From Apium graveolens (lineage: Eukaryota > Streptophyta > Magnoliopsida > Apiales > Apiaceae): 64,000 bases of DNA. Positions 1-11,342 of the stretch are shown here, piece by piece. The notes beneath the pieces were generated by a model, which ran no database searches, was not told the DNA's origin, and worked only from the letters and a program-made list of their open reading frames with translations. The stretch covers positions 301,877,957 through 301,941,956 of the forward strand of contig NC_133650.1 in the NCBI RefSeq assembly GCF_009905375.1. The letters are read 5' to 3'. The position numbers were made by a program, and so were the translations under genes. How positions within the stretch are numbered: the stretch's first letter is position 1; each line of letters starts with the position of its first letter.

Positions 1-154
1 TATATAAGTATTTATGTTGTGTAAACTAATGTTCCTATTACAAAAATGGGAAACTGTAAAATGAAAAAACAACTAACTATTACACCATTTAAACAAGTTA
101 GACAGAATGTTATATAATGAATGAAAATTATTAAATGTTATTGACTTATACCAT

Positions 155-740
155 GGCCAGGATATGCTTGTTGGTCATATACAATTTATGTGTCCACAGG
201 CAAGAGAAGACTTGAGAGAGTTGAGGAAAAATTGAGGAGGGGTAGTGTTTCACTTGTGGAAGCTGATGAAGATGTTCTTTTGGTTCAAGAAGAGAAGGGA
301 CCAAAAGAAAAATGATTTATTCGAGATGTTCTCATCATATATGTGCAGGGAGGAGTGGTTCTCGTCCTTCAAGAAGTGTGTGGGAAAGATGGTAATTTTA
401 CCGAACAGTAAAATGAAAAAGGTTATTGGCATGGTGAATTAACAATGAAACTTCACAATAGTCGTGTTCGGAAGTTAACTCAAGTAAGGTACATATCGGA
501 ATTAAATCAAAATCTACTTTTATCGGGTAAATTAGTTGATTTGAGATATATTGTTATGATGAAGAACAATCTGTTGGAGGTCACTAAAAGGAAATTAGAG
601 ATATTCAAAGGTCGAGAAGATAAGTTAAATACTTTTGTGCTAGAAGGAGAGGTTATTGTTCGAGGGGAGGCATTTGCGGATAGATATCTATGGCTTAATA
701 ATGACCATTAATTTGGTCGTGCATGAAACTGTATCGTGTT
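155..740 (+). pseudogene. Ty1/copia gag-pol relic (nucleocapsid end, protease, pre-integrase)
   Basis: A decayed piece of a copia polyprotein. Around 160-200 the reading GHIQFMCPQ resembles the second half of a CCHC zinc knuckle. At about 355-440 the residues resemble the stretch just after the copia protease active site, and at 445-711 an 88-residue open frame reads like the usual pre-integrase segment (TQVRYISELNQNLLLSGKL, then VLEGEVIVRGEA). Stops and a frame change separate these parts. Integrase, reverse transcriptase and RNase H are missing: the coding relic runs almost directly into a polypurine tract and LTR start at 741-753. This looks like an internal deletion derivative. The family is recognised by motif order only; the exact lineage is not certain. 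Confidence 0.6.
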
Positions 741-1147
741 GAAGGGGAAGATTGTTGGGTTCCAACCCAATAGTTAGTACGGGCTTAGTGATAGAAGTCA
801 TAATTGGATTGAGTAATAACTATACGGATAGATAATTATTATCATAATTGGAGTGGTTAATAATTGTTTAGGTAAAAAATTATTATTATTATGAGATCAG
901 ATTATTAATCTTGGTGGATAAGTTTGTAATGACTATATATATATAGTCATGTTATTCTTTTGATGTATGCTTGAGTATTTTTTAGCTTCAGTATCATGTG
1001 AGTGAATACCGTTTGGTAAGATTAATTGTATTATTCATAATTATTTAAATTAATAATACAAGTTGGGATGTGGGTTTTCTGCGTCATATATTTTTTTGTG
1101 TTTTGCATTGTTTGTTTGATTCTATATTTGTGTGTATTCCCCTGACA
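741..1147 (+). repeat. Polypurine tract and putative copia 3' LTR
   Basis: GAAGGGGAAGAT at 741-752 is a good polypurine tract and is followed at once by TGTTGGGTTCC, a typical plant copia LTR start (753). The proposed end, CCCTGACA at 1147, is only the best TG...CA partner and is inferred. There is no second copy in the window to compare with, so the right boundary is uncertain. The interior is AT-rich and holds a short (TA)n run near 935-950. Confidence 0.4.
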
Positions 1148-1473
1148 ATATTTTGGCGGGCTTTCAAGTTGTTCTTTAGTTATAACTAACTGAGTGAAAC
1201 TTGATGAAGACCATAGTCACGGTCCATCCCATATGCCTAGTATTTATATTACATAGCCACAGTCTAAAACATATATGTAAACATACAAGTGATAAAACAA
1301 ACTAGATATTAAGGGGTAATGCCATAATTCTTCTCTCAGGTGTGATGTGAAGAAAGAAAAAGATATAGTATAGTTTAGACCCCTCTACCTTAATTTCCTT
1401 GGTCCGCCACTAGTTTTCAGGTTACTCAAATAAATGGATATTTTATTGTGTTTGATGTACATAATATGCATAT
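1148..1473. other. Intergenic, no recognised feature
   Basis: AT-rich spacer between the copia relic and the gypsy element. Its last five bases (1469-1473, CATAT) are the left target-site duplication of the gypsy element. Confidence 0.6.
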
Positions 1474-1907
1474 TGTTGGTTATAGGCCCAATAAGGCCCA
1501 TTAAACGAAGGCCCATTAAACGGTTGTGCTACTGGGCCGAAGGACCTCTAGGCCCGCGTCGCCAAGGCCCATGGAAGCCCAGGCCGAGGCCTGCTACTCG
1601 CGGACCGTTGGACAATGCAAGGGACATAACGCCCCCTTTTCACTCCCTCCTTAATAGTTGGTAACGGAAGAACATTCATGGGATGATTAAGTATAAAAAT
1701 CCTTGTGAAGTAAGATAAAACATATACACTCTCAACACTCTACTTCTCTTGTATTAGTACCCTAATTTTACAGCCAGATTCTGATTCTCACACCGGAGGT
1801 GAATCGGGGGTCCAAACCCTCGCATTCTTTTCACTTTCAGGTACGGCCGAAGCCATCTTCAATCTAGCCAAGCCTGTTCATACAACCGAAAGGATCTGGG
1901 CGTAACA
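1474..1907 (+). repeat. 5' LTR of the Tat-lineage element
   Basis: 434 bp, TG...CA termini, matched by 11343-11777. A TATA-like GTATAAAAAT lies near 1691, followed by a long run ending at a CCGGAGGTGAATCGGGGG segment. The first 100 bases are rich in GGCCCA motifs (GGCCCATTAAACG twice), which resemble plant telo-box/TCP-type GGCCCA promoter elements; that regulatory reading is inference. Confidence 0.95.
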
Positions 1908-1909
1908 TT

Positions 1910-1927
1910 TGGCGCCGTCTGTGGGAA
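1910..1927 (+). other. Primer binding site of the Tat-lineage element
   Basis: TGGCGCCGTCTGTGGGAA starts two bases after the LTR end. TGGCGCC at this place is the usual minus-strand priming site of Tat/Athila-type plant gypsy elements, where a host tRNA 3' end anneals. The tRNA identity was not determined. Confidence 0.85.
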
Positions 1928-1952
1928 CGTACAAGAGTTACAAGTTGAGAAA

Positions 1953-3560
1953 ATGACAGAAATTCATGAGCATTCACCGCCACCTGGTTTCGCCGACAAG
2001 GGACAACCATCCTCCCTAGTCGACGAGGACGGGGTTATCACGTTAACCCCTGAAGAAGAGGCCTTACTCCTAAAGATCCGGGCAGAAAAGGCTGCGGAGA
2101 AGGGTAAGACCAAAGTTGATCAGATTGACAAGGAAGCGGAAGCGCGGGCCAAGAAAAGAGAAGCTGATGCCTTCCGGCTTAAAGCCCTGCAACTGCAGAG
2201 GGAAGAAATTGAACTGCAAGAATAAGCCTTGAGAGAAGCGATGCGGGCCGAAGAAACCGGCGGAGCACATAAGGATAGAAGGGAATGAAGGGCATATGAG
2301 GAAGAAGATGATTTTGACTCTGATTCGCATCCCCGAGGGAAGAGGGCTAAGCAACCATACTCTTCCGATTCAGATGAAGAGCCTGATGGATCCCGCCTCA
2401 GGCTCAATCGCTTAGAGAAGGCCCTCTTCGGTGATAGGAGGCCCGATCCAGAACCTGTTGTAACACAAGATATTGAACTATACCGACCCCTTCCGGGCGA
2501 GGAGAGACAATTCCCCAAAATGAGCGAGTTTAACGGGAAAGGGGACCCCGAGGACCACTGTGAAAAGTATGAACTCCTGATGGTTGGTATGGGCCACAAC
2601 GATATAATGCTGTGCAAAATATTCAAGACTTATCTCAAAGGGTCTGCCTCGATGTGGTACAAATCTCTGAAGCCTCGGTCCATCGGGTCTTACGAGCAGT
2701 TGAAGAGGAAATTTTTAAAGTACTACTCGCACCTGTGCCGAAAGGCGAAGGACACCGAAGCCTTGGTTCATTGTCGGCAGAGGGCGAATGAGGAGCTGGG
2801 GGATTATCTCGCTAGGTTTAAGGAAGAAGCGGGGATGGTCACTAATCTGGACAAAATCAAAGCAATGGGCTTCCTAACGGCGGGGCTAGACCCCTATAAA
2901 GGTAAAAAGCTTCGCTCATCTCTTTACGATTTTCCCCCAAAATCCCTAAATGATATATATATGAGGGGCGAGAATATTCGCCGTAAGATGAAAAGTATTT
3001 GGGGATATAAAGACTCAAGAAAGGACGACCGATCAAAGTGAGCCGACAGATATGAGGGCTCAAGATCAGGATCTGACCGAAGGGATAGCAGAAAGGAAGG
3101 AAGGAAGGAATCAGATCGAGGGGCCGAACGATGTCGGGATAGAGATTCGGTCGTGTTCACTCCTTTGAATGCGCCGATCTCCAAGATTCTCCATGAGATA
3201 AAGGGCAAGCCTGGATTTGTTCGCCCCGCCAAGATGAAGGTCCCGAATCACAAGAAAAACCCCGATAAGTACTGTGACTATCACAAAGACAAGGGGCATA
3301 ACACAGATGAATGCTACCACCTCAAGAAGCTCATTGAGTGCATGATCAAAGACGGCGAGCTTAATCAGTTCATACGAGATCTGAGAGATAGATTGGGGCC
3401 GAAGGAAAACCCAGAGGAGGAAGTAGGGGCCGATGAGCCAGAACAAAGGGACAGGATAAGGGGCGAAGTAAAAACTATATCTGGGGGAAGCATCCTGGAT
3501 AAGGATAGCAAGACAGCAAAGAAGATGTACGCCCGACAGGTGTACAATCTGTATCAGTTC
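1953..3560 (+). pseudogene. gag of the Tat-lineage element (capsid/nucleocapsid), disabled
   Basis: Structural protein that would form the virus-like particle. The frame opens at ATG 1953 (MTEIHEHSPPPGF). A charged, coiled-coil-like N-terminal part follows (2050-2230), then an acidic hinge. The conserved retrotransposon gag domain lies at about 2520-3010 (KMSEFNGKGDPEDH, SASMWYKSL, FLKYYSHL, NEELGDYLARFKEE). A Cys/His cluster (CDYHKDKGHNTDEC, about 3270-3315) stands where the nucleocapsid finger should be. Stops interrupt the one frame at 2223 (TAA), 2286 (TGA) and 3039 (TGA). Each becomes a sense codon (CAA or CGA) by reversing one C-to-T change. The gag/protease boundary is approximate because the frame continues. 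Confidence 0.9.
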
Positions 3561-6500
3561 GGGCAGGCAAAGCCACACATGCCCATGACCTTCAGCACTG
3601 AAGACTATGAGGATGTCATTCGCCCGCACGAGGACCCTCTGATCATCAATCCTATCATCGGGCAGAATAAAATATGGAAGGTGATGGTGGATACCGGCAG
3701 CTCAGCCAATATACTATTCCACAAAACCTACTGTAAGATGAACTTGGCGGGAGAGCAACTAGAGCCCTGCAATGAGGCTCCCCTCTATGCAATCGGAGGC
3801 CATCCAATTTAGTTCGAAGGAACAATTATTCTTCCAGTCCTCCTGGGCAAGTTGTCGTATACCGCCGAGAAGCTGGTAAAGTTCTACGTGGTTCGGATTG
3901 AAAGCCCGTACAATGCAATATTTGGCAGGCCCTTCTTATCAACTTTCGAAGCAGTGGAGTCCATACCCCACCTCAAACTCAAGTTCCCAACTGAAAAAGG
4001 GGTAGGAGAAATGAGGGGCGATCAGAAAACTGCCCGAATCATAATGCTCGAAGACCTTGAGAAGGATCAAGAATATGAAGGACCGGATGGAACCGGAAAG
4101 AGGAAGCGGGCAAAATCCGAACCCAGCGGAAGTTGGGAAACATTGAACATTGAGTTGGAAAAATTTGGGGCCGATCTCTCGAGTCCTATTACCGAACCCG
4201 CGGCAGAGACTGAAGAAGTGGAGTTGTACGCAGGCCATTCGGGAAAGATGGTCCGGATAGGCAAAAACATGGGGCCAGATCTGAAGGCGAAGGTAATAGC
4301 TGTCATTCGGAAATACCATGATGTGTTCGCCTGGGGGCCCGAAAATATGCCCGGATTGGATCCCAAGATGGCAACGCACTGCTTGAATATGCAGCCTGAG
4401 GCCAAGCCGGTAAAGCAAAAGAAGAGGACATTTGCAGTCGAACGACAGAAGGTAATAGAGGCCGAGGTGGAAAAACTTTTAGAGGCCAAATTTATCGAGG
4501 AGATCGAGTATCCTGACTGGCTGGCCAATGTGGTGGTCGTGAAGAAGTCGAATGGGAAATGGAGGATGTGCGTGGATTACACTGACCTCAACAAAGCATG
4601 TCCGAAGGATCACTACCCATTGCCTAACATCGACCAACTAATAGACGCAACGGCGGGATACGAGGTACTTAGTTTTTTGGACGCTTTTTCCGGTTATCAT
4701 CAAATTGCTATGAATGATAGGGATGTGCCCAAGACAGCGTTCATAACTCCGAAGGGGACTTATGCTTATATTAAAATGCCCTTCGGACTGAAGAACGCTG
4801 GAGCCATATTCCAGCGAATGGTGAACAAAGTCTTTAAAGAGCAGATTGGGAGGAATATGGATGCATATGTGGATGATATGATAGTGAAGTCACTGTTCCA
4901 AGATCATGCCGAGGACTTAAAGGAATGCTTCGAAACTCTCCGAAAGAACAACATGAGGATCAATCCGAACAAATGTACCTTCGGAGTCTCTAGTGGAAAA
5001 TTTCTCGGGTACATGGTCAGCGCCCGGGGGATAGAGGCGAACCCGGAGAAGATCGAAGCGGTTATCAATATGGAACCTCCCAAATGCATTAGAGATATGC
5101 ATAAATTGACAGGCCGACTCGCTGCCCTTCGGCGTTTCATTTCCCGGTCAGCCGAGAAAGCACTTCCTTTCTTCGCCGTGCTCAAAGGGTCAAAGAATTT
5201 TGAGTGGGGGCCCGAATGCCAAAAGGCGTTCGAAGAAGTAAAAGAATATTTAACAAAGGCACCACTTTTAATGAGGCCCGATCCGAAGGAAACTTTTCAG
5301 CTTTATCTAGCTGTGTCTGACAGAACTCTGGGGCCGTCCTTGTGAAGAATTATGAAGGCAATCAACATCCCGTATTTTACGTGTCCCATGTTCTTAAGGA
5401 CGCAGAGACAAGGTACCCCAACGCCGAGAAATTCGCATATGGGTTGGTTATGGCCTCCCGAAAATTGCGACATTATTTTCAAGGCCGGACGGTCCAAGTT
5501 GTCACCGATCAACCTCTGAAGAAGATTTTGACCAGGCCCGAAGCCTCCGGGAGAGTCGTAGCGTGGTCCATCGAACTCGGGGAATTTGATCTCGAATATG
5601 TCCCCCGAACGGCAATTAAGGCCCAGGCTTTGGTCGACTTCGTGGTTGAATGTGCATTCTCGGGTCCGAAGGATCTCTCGCCTGAAGAACAACTAATCCG
5701 AATCCCAGGGAAGTGGAAGCTCTTTGTAGACGGGTCGGTCGCTGGAAAAAAGTGTGGGGCAAGCTTGATCCTCTCCAGCCCCGAAGGATTTGAAATATGC
5801 CAGGCCATAAGGTTCGACTTCCCCTTGACAAACAATGAGGCCGAATACGAGGCCCTCCTCGCGGGAATGAAGCTTGCCCGAAGCCTCGAGGCAAAGCACC
5901 TGAGGGCCTTCAGTGACTCCATGTTGGTTGTGAAACATTTCACAGGGGAGCATGAACAAAGGGATCCCCGAACGAGAGCCTATGCTGCCAAGGTACGAGA
6001 TGCTTCTTTATCATTTGAAACCTTTGAATTAAGTCAAATTGGTAGAGAAAATAATTCTAGGGAGGACGCAATTTCCAGGCTAGCTTCGGCCGAGACACAG
6101 AACTTAACCGGTTCTATTTACCTCACTGAAGCCAAGATGCCTTCGATCGAAAAGAAAGAATGCCTAGAGATTCACCAGGGCAGCGACTGGATGACCCCCC
6201 TCAGGAACTTTCTGGAGAAGGGCATTCTGCACCCGGCCGGAAAGATGCCCTGAAGGTTAAATATAGAGCATCAAGCTACACTATCATCAATGGGTGAATG
6301 TATTGCCGATCAGTCAGTCAACCCCTTCTGTGCTGTTTGAACAACGAAGAACAGCAGCAGGCTTTAGAGGCAGTGCACGAAGGAATTTGCGGCGAGCATC
6401 TGGCTGGTCGTTCCCTCGCCTTTAAAATTCTCCGGTAGGGATTCTTCTGGCCCACTTTGAAGGCAGACGCCTTTGACTATGCAAAGAAATGTGTATAATG

Positions 6501-7419
6501 CCAGTTGTTCTCCACTGTCCCTAAGCAACCTCCAGAAGAGATGACATCTATACTAAGCCCAATTCCGTTCGCCGTATGGGCCGTGGATATAGTCGACATA
6601 CTTCCTACCAGCACGAAGCAAGCGAAATACTGCATAATCGCCATTGACTACATGACTAAATGGGTCGAAGCCCGTCCTCTGTCAACCATAATCGAAGAAG
6701 CCACTAAAAAGTTCTTCCTGCAACAGGTCATTCTCCGATTTGGCATTCCAAAAACCTGCATCTCAGATAATGGAACTCAATTTATCGGAAACAAATTCCG
6801 CAAGTTCCTGCACCACTTCGGAATCCAACAAAAATTTAGCTCAGTCGTCCACCCACAAGGAAATGGGGCGATCGAGGCGGCGAACAAAGTGATATTCCGT
6901 GGAATCAAGAAGAGGCTGGGCGAGGCAAAAGAAAGATGGGCGGAGGAACTCCCTTGGATCTTATGGGCTTACCAAACCACTCCCCGGACATCGACCAGAG
7001 AAACTTCTTTTAGAATGGCTTATGGCACCGAGGCTTTAGTTCCTGTCGAAGTGGGCTTGGAATCATACCGAACTGAGACCTACAATGTGGAAACTAATAG
7101 CTTCGGGTTGAAGGTGAACGTAGACTTGCTGGAGGAAGAAAGAGAAGCCGCCCATCAAAGGAACATGAGGTATTTACTGTAAACGGCGCAACACTATGAC
7201 TCCAATGTGAAAAAAAGGGCCTTCGGAGTAGGGGACCTAGTATTAAGGGAGTTGGCCGCATCTATGCCGGCCAAGCAAGGAAAGCTCCAGCCGAACTGGG
7301 AAAGGCCTTACAAAGTGACCGAAGTCGTTCGCCCAGGAACTTATAAGCTCGAAACGTTATCAGGCGAATCAATTAAAAATACTTGGCATGCCAGCCATCT
7401 TCGGAAATTTTATCAGTAA
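3561..7419 (+). pseudogene. pol of the Tat-lineage element: PR-RT-RNH-aRNH-INT, disabled
   Basis: Replication polyprotein. Protease: DTGSSANILF with the catalytic DTG at 3690-3698. Reverse transcriptase: 4445-4900, with FLDAFSGYHQI and YVDD at 4866-4877. First RNase H: 5270-5650 (FYVSHVLKDAETRYPNAEK, VVTDQPL). A second, archaeal-type RNase H follows at 5700-6090 (LFVDGSVAGKKCGASLIL, NNEAEYEALLAGM, AFSDSMLVV). Integrase: degenerate zinc-binding part 6380-6500, then a DDE core (AIDYMTKW, ISDNGTQF, NGAIEAANK) at 6600-6900. The C-terminal part ends at 7419 (NTWHASHLRKFYQ). No chromodomain is seen, as expected for Tat. Damage: TAG 3810, frameshift near 5331 (one G missing from a run), frameshift near 6250, TGA 6295, TAG 6436, TAA 6496, TAA 7180. 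Confidence 0.95.
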
Positions 7420-8020
7420 GAAATTTCTTAAAAAGCTTGTATTTCAATTATATGTGAAGAATGTAAGCAGTCTGATTAAATAAAGATGCATTTCCTGTCA
7501 AAATTTCTTTATTTATACATGCTGCGGCCGACCGAGTATTATCTGAGGGCGATCCCGAAGAAGATAAACCCTCCGGCTGCCGCCATTGTCTAATTTGTTA
7601 ATTGAAAAGATATAAGGGGCAATCACCCAAAAATCGAACATCACTACACTATTATGACAACTTGAAATTGGTAAACACGAATTAAGGGCCTTAAGGGGCA
7701 ATCCTAGAATAACGCCCTATCATTCGTCTTAACTTAATTATTTATTATTAATGAGGCCCAAGGAACCCCTGTCCCGGGGCGATCAAAGGAAGGACATGGT
7801 CCTTCGGCCTAGATAATGAAACAATTAATCCGACCAGGTTTAGGGGCGATCCCGAAGATGACCGCTAATCTAGGGGCGATCATTAAAAGATCAACACCCA
7901 TGTGCCCTCGCCTGAATTAAGAAAGGATTAACAGCCCGAACCAACCTTCGACCTTTAACCCTTGGGGCCGTAAGGGGTAGTGAGGCAGCAATACATTAAA
8001 ATCGTTAAAAAATCATTAAA
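7420..8020 (+). repeat. Post-integrase spacer with a recurring GGGGCGATC motif
   Basis: Non-coding segment after the integrase stop. GGGCGATC or GGGGCAATC recurs at about 7546, 7616, 7692, 7776, 7841 and 7872, several times extended as GGGGCGATCCCGAAGA. Spacing is irregular (about 30-85 bases), so this is a dispersed motif rather than a strict tandem array. Its role is unknown; post-integrase spacers with short repeats are common in Tat-lineage elements. Confidence 0.5.
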
Positions 8021-8297
8021 GCAAATGAATAAGTCGAAGATACGATTCATTTTATTCAATTATCGTTGAGGCGAATGAAGCCAGAGATGCGATTCATTTT
8101 ATTATTAAAATTATTGAGGCAGAATAAGCCGAAGATACAATTCACTAATTTCGTTAAGGCAAATGAGTAAGCCGAAAATACAATTCATTTTATTCAAATT
8201 TTTAAGATTGTTAAGGCGAATGAAGCCAAAGATACAATTTTAATAATCGTTAAAGGCACCAATAATGCCGAAGAGACGATTCGTTTTTAAGGTGAAC
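8021..8297 (+). repeat. Degenerate tandem repeat, about six units
   Basis: Units of roughly 40-58 bases built around GCGAATGAAGCCGAAGATAC followed by a ATTCATTTTATT tail. Copies begin near 8023, 8072, 8119, 8158, 8216 and 8256, with substitutions and small deletions. They lie inside the Tat element between integrase and the antisense gene. No coding potential is seen. Confidence 0.7.
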
Positions 8298-8548
8298 AAT
8301 TAAATGCAGTCGGACAATGCTGATGAAAAATAAAAGATGCATTAAAATATAAAACCCCGAAGGCTAGTTAAATTACAAATAGTACCAACTACTACCAATT
8401 ACAAAGAGTACCGATTACAAAAAATAGAAATACAGGAAGACGAACGAAGAATGCCGCTGCAAGAGTTGGGTACGACCATGGAAACACCAACGGCAAACTT
8501 CGTAACAAGATCATCTTCCGTCATGTCAACCACCTCAGTGCTGAAGGT

Positions 8549-10425
8549 TTAGGCTCGAGGGTCTTCATCCGAGAGCTCTTCGTCTTCACCGGAGGAGACA
8601 GGAGGGACTTCGACTGCTGGACGACCGATAGGATCCTCCAGGCTGTCGTCCAACAACTGCTTATAGTCCCAGTTCAGGCCATGGGCCTTCTCCAGGACAT
8701 AATCAGCGCCGAACTGGAAACAGCGCTCCTCAGTCCGGTCCAGCTGCTTCTGCTTCTTCCGAAGCTCCTTTCGGGACCTCTTCAGCTGGACGTTCTGATG
8801 GGAGATCCTCCGATTCGCCCTCTCCAACTCAGTCTCCAGCCGGGATCTATCCTTCTTCAGCTCAGCGGCTTCGACCTCGTTCTGGGCTTTCACCCTCACG
8901 AGTTCCTCCTCGGCCGCCGTAGCCCTCCTCTCCAACTCCTTTACCTCGGCCATGCGAGTCTCCATATCCTTAACCTTATCCTCCACGGTTGCGACCCAAG
9001 GGGCAGCCTGCAAAAGGACGACAAAAACATTACTAAAGGATGCCGAAAAGAAAAAAGTAGAAGAAGAATAGAAGATTAAAAAACATACCAAGGACAGGAA
9101 GGACAGAAGCTCCGTGCAGGCTTCGGTAGCAGAGGTCGAAGCAAAGGTCGGGAGATTGACCGGGAGCTGAAGCCCATGGCAGAGATCTGAAGCCACCTCC
9201 TTCGTGGACTGCCGAGCAGGATACATAGTATGGTCGGACGTAAGCACGCCCCACCCCGGGAGATAAGAACGCACTATCCCCTCCTTGCTTCGGGTCCTCT
9301 TGGTAGGGTTCCCCTCCCCCATGTACTCCAAATTGTCCCCCTCCTCGGCCTCAGAAGCCACTCGGGATTGACGGGGCGACGAGGGCTTCTCAGTCGGGAC
9401 CCTCTCGCCTGTGCCATCAGAGGGATCGGGCGTAGCCCCCTTATCGACGGCCTTCTTCGCCGCCTCTTCAGCCGCCCTTTTCTCGGCCGCCCTGGCCTTC
9501 TTTCTCTCTATCAGGGCCTCCCTTGAAGACACTGAAATAAGGGAAAACAAGTCAGTCCAAGCATATATATAATCGAATGCATAATAAGAAAAAGAAAACA
9601 CAGGTGTGGGGACAAAACTAAAGAAAAGACCAAGGAAGAAGTTTTGTTACCCCCACCCCATAAGCTGAAGAGCCAATCCTTGTCCCGAAACTCTCCGGGA
9701 CCCAGCTTCTTCACATTGACGTCCACCAACGCCGTGTAACTATCCTTCTCGTCCAAGGTCAAGCTCGGCATGAGAAGCAGTGCGGGGTTTACATCCCGCC
9801 AAACCGACATGGCCGCCAACCCCGGACCACTCACATAGCACCAATGTGTGTGAGTGGACTTATTGTTCGAGTTGGTCACCGTCCAATCGGGTCGCCCTGC
9901 CCGACGGGCGATGGTGTAAAAACCAGCACTCTTCGGATTCCTCCTGAAATCGTAGTGGTACTAGAATAGGCGAGTGCTGGGAGCGATCCCGGCGTGAAGA
10001 CACCTGTTCTGAAAACAGTTGATGTGGATGAACCCGTTCGGATCCATCTGTCCGAGGGCGATACCCATCTGGAAGAAGAGGTGCTTAATCAGCTTCAACG
10101 GCGGCACCCTCAAGCCGCATTTGAAGGCCGCCTCCGAAATCCCTACGGCGCAGCCTCCATATCCGTCCGGTACCCCGGGAGTGTCGAAGATTCTCTCACC
10201 CTCCCTCGACGCGTACAGCCAATAAAGTCCTCAAGGAACAGAGTAATCATCGTACATCTGAATTACGCGCCCTTTCGTCAGTTCAGATCTATTATTGGCT
10301 GCGGGATAGTCGGCAGCCGAACCGTATAGGGCCCGTCCCGTCCGCTCGGGGCGAATGGAAGACGTTCCCACCAAGCTGTTGGATAAGGGGTCCCAAGAAT
10401 CCGGGGGACGTTCTGCTCGGTCCAT
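8549..10425 (-). pseudogene. Spliced antisense gene inside the Tat element (gypsy-type transposon protein with coiled coil)
   Basis: Three coding exons on the minus strand join in one frame: 10425-9651, 9531-9089 and 9007-8549, about 558 codons. Introns have canonical borders (GTAAC...TTCAG; GTATG...TGCAG), and a 5' UTR acceptor lies at 10430. The N-terminal half (around IKHLFFQMGIALGQMDPNGF and LFxYHYDFRRNP) resembles the Pfam family 'putative gypsy type transposon' (PF04195, recalled from memory). The last exon is a long charged coiled coil (about 8650-9000 in DNA) ending in an acidic tail. Two stops break it: TGA 10231-10233 and TAG 9961-9963, each one transition from a sense codon. Extra antisense ORFs between integrase and 3' LTR are known in Tat/Retand elements; their function is unknown. 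The exon model is mine and rests on frame continuity. Confidence 0.75.
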
Positions 10426-11060
10426 GTCCCTGTATCAGGAACAGAGAAAAATTAGTCCATGTACTCGGATTAGCAGATAAAAGAAAAAATAAACACCCGA
10501 GTACACGTCCCAGGACCGAACGAACCAGAACCCCGGAGGCTGTTTCCGAATGCTGCTCCTGAGCCAAGCCCACCCGAAGGATGTTCTTGCCTACAGAGCC
10601 TTACACAAACATCGCTCCAGACCACCTGTTTAAGCCCTGGGTCGGCTCCCGAAGGGTGTTTTAAAACCAAGAAATCTTGAAGAACGTTCTTGGTCATAAA
10701 ACACCTCGCATGCCATCTTTAAACCCTTGGGGCCTCCTCAGAATTGGTAAAACCCAGAAACCTATGTTACCTACCCAAACCCCAGAAAAACACAATAGCA
10801 CACGCAAAAACCCAGAAAATCCCCATAAACCCGGGACAAAAGTCTGCATGCAAACTCTCTAAAACACGGGAAACTAGCATGCAAATTCAAAACTGGAAAA
10901 CAAAAAGAGAGACTTACTTATTTGAAGATGTTCTTGGATTGAAATGGGATGATTTGGGAAGACGGAGTTGCTGTTGCCCGTGATTGATAGATTCACCGCG
11001 ATTTGTCACTGTGTGTGGAGAAGCTAAAGTGATAAAAAGGAAATGAAACATACAAATGGG

Positions 11061-11070
11061 CTTATATAGG
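11061..11070 (-). promoter_or_regulatory. TATA box of the antisense gene
   Basis: On the minus strand CCTATATAAG at 11070-11061 is a strong TATA box. Downstream lies an apparent 5' UTR (about 11030-10917) and a perfect donor AA|GTAAGT at about 10916. The intron would run to the acceptor before 10429, just four bases upstream of the first ATG (10425). This supports an independent antisense promoter between the 3' LTR and the antisense coding exons. Confidence 0.65.
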
Positions 11071-11342
11071 CGCCTAAAATGAATTTAGAGCAGCGACGTT
11101 TGGGGGTTTTTGAAATGCACGTCCCGGATCAAAACGGTTGGCATTCAACAACTGAGATTGAGTCATGAAACGACGTGCCACCAGCTGTCATCAATGCACT
11201 GCAAGTCCCCATAAGATTGCCACGTGTACGACCGAAGATCCAGGCGGGACTGAAGCGATCACCCTAGGGTTCCTTCACCCTCATATGGGCCGAGACTGGT
11301 CTCCGTCGGCCGACCCGAAGGCCCAGCCGAAGGACAGGGACA

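Noticed and set aside
2070..2626. Long minus-strand open frames over gypsy gag
   Set aside because: They are the reverse of a real gag frame in purine-rich sequence and show no family features.
3111..3629. 172-codon minus-strand frame over gag/protease
   Set aside because: Shadow of the plus-strand polyprotein; no start context, domain or splice support.
9994..10329. Plus-strand frame opposite the antisense gene
   Set aside because: The minus strand gives a longer, spliced and motif-bearing protein; the plus frame is its shadow.
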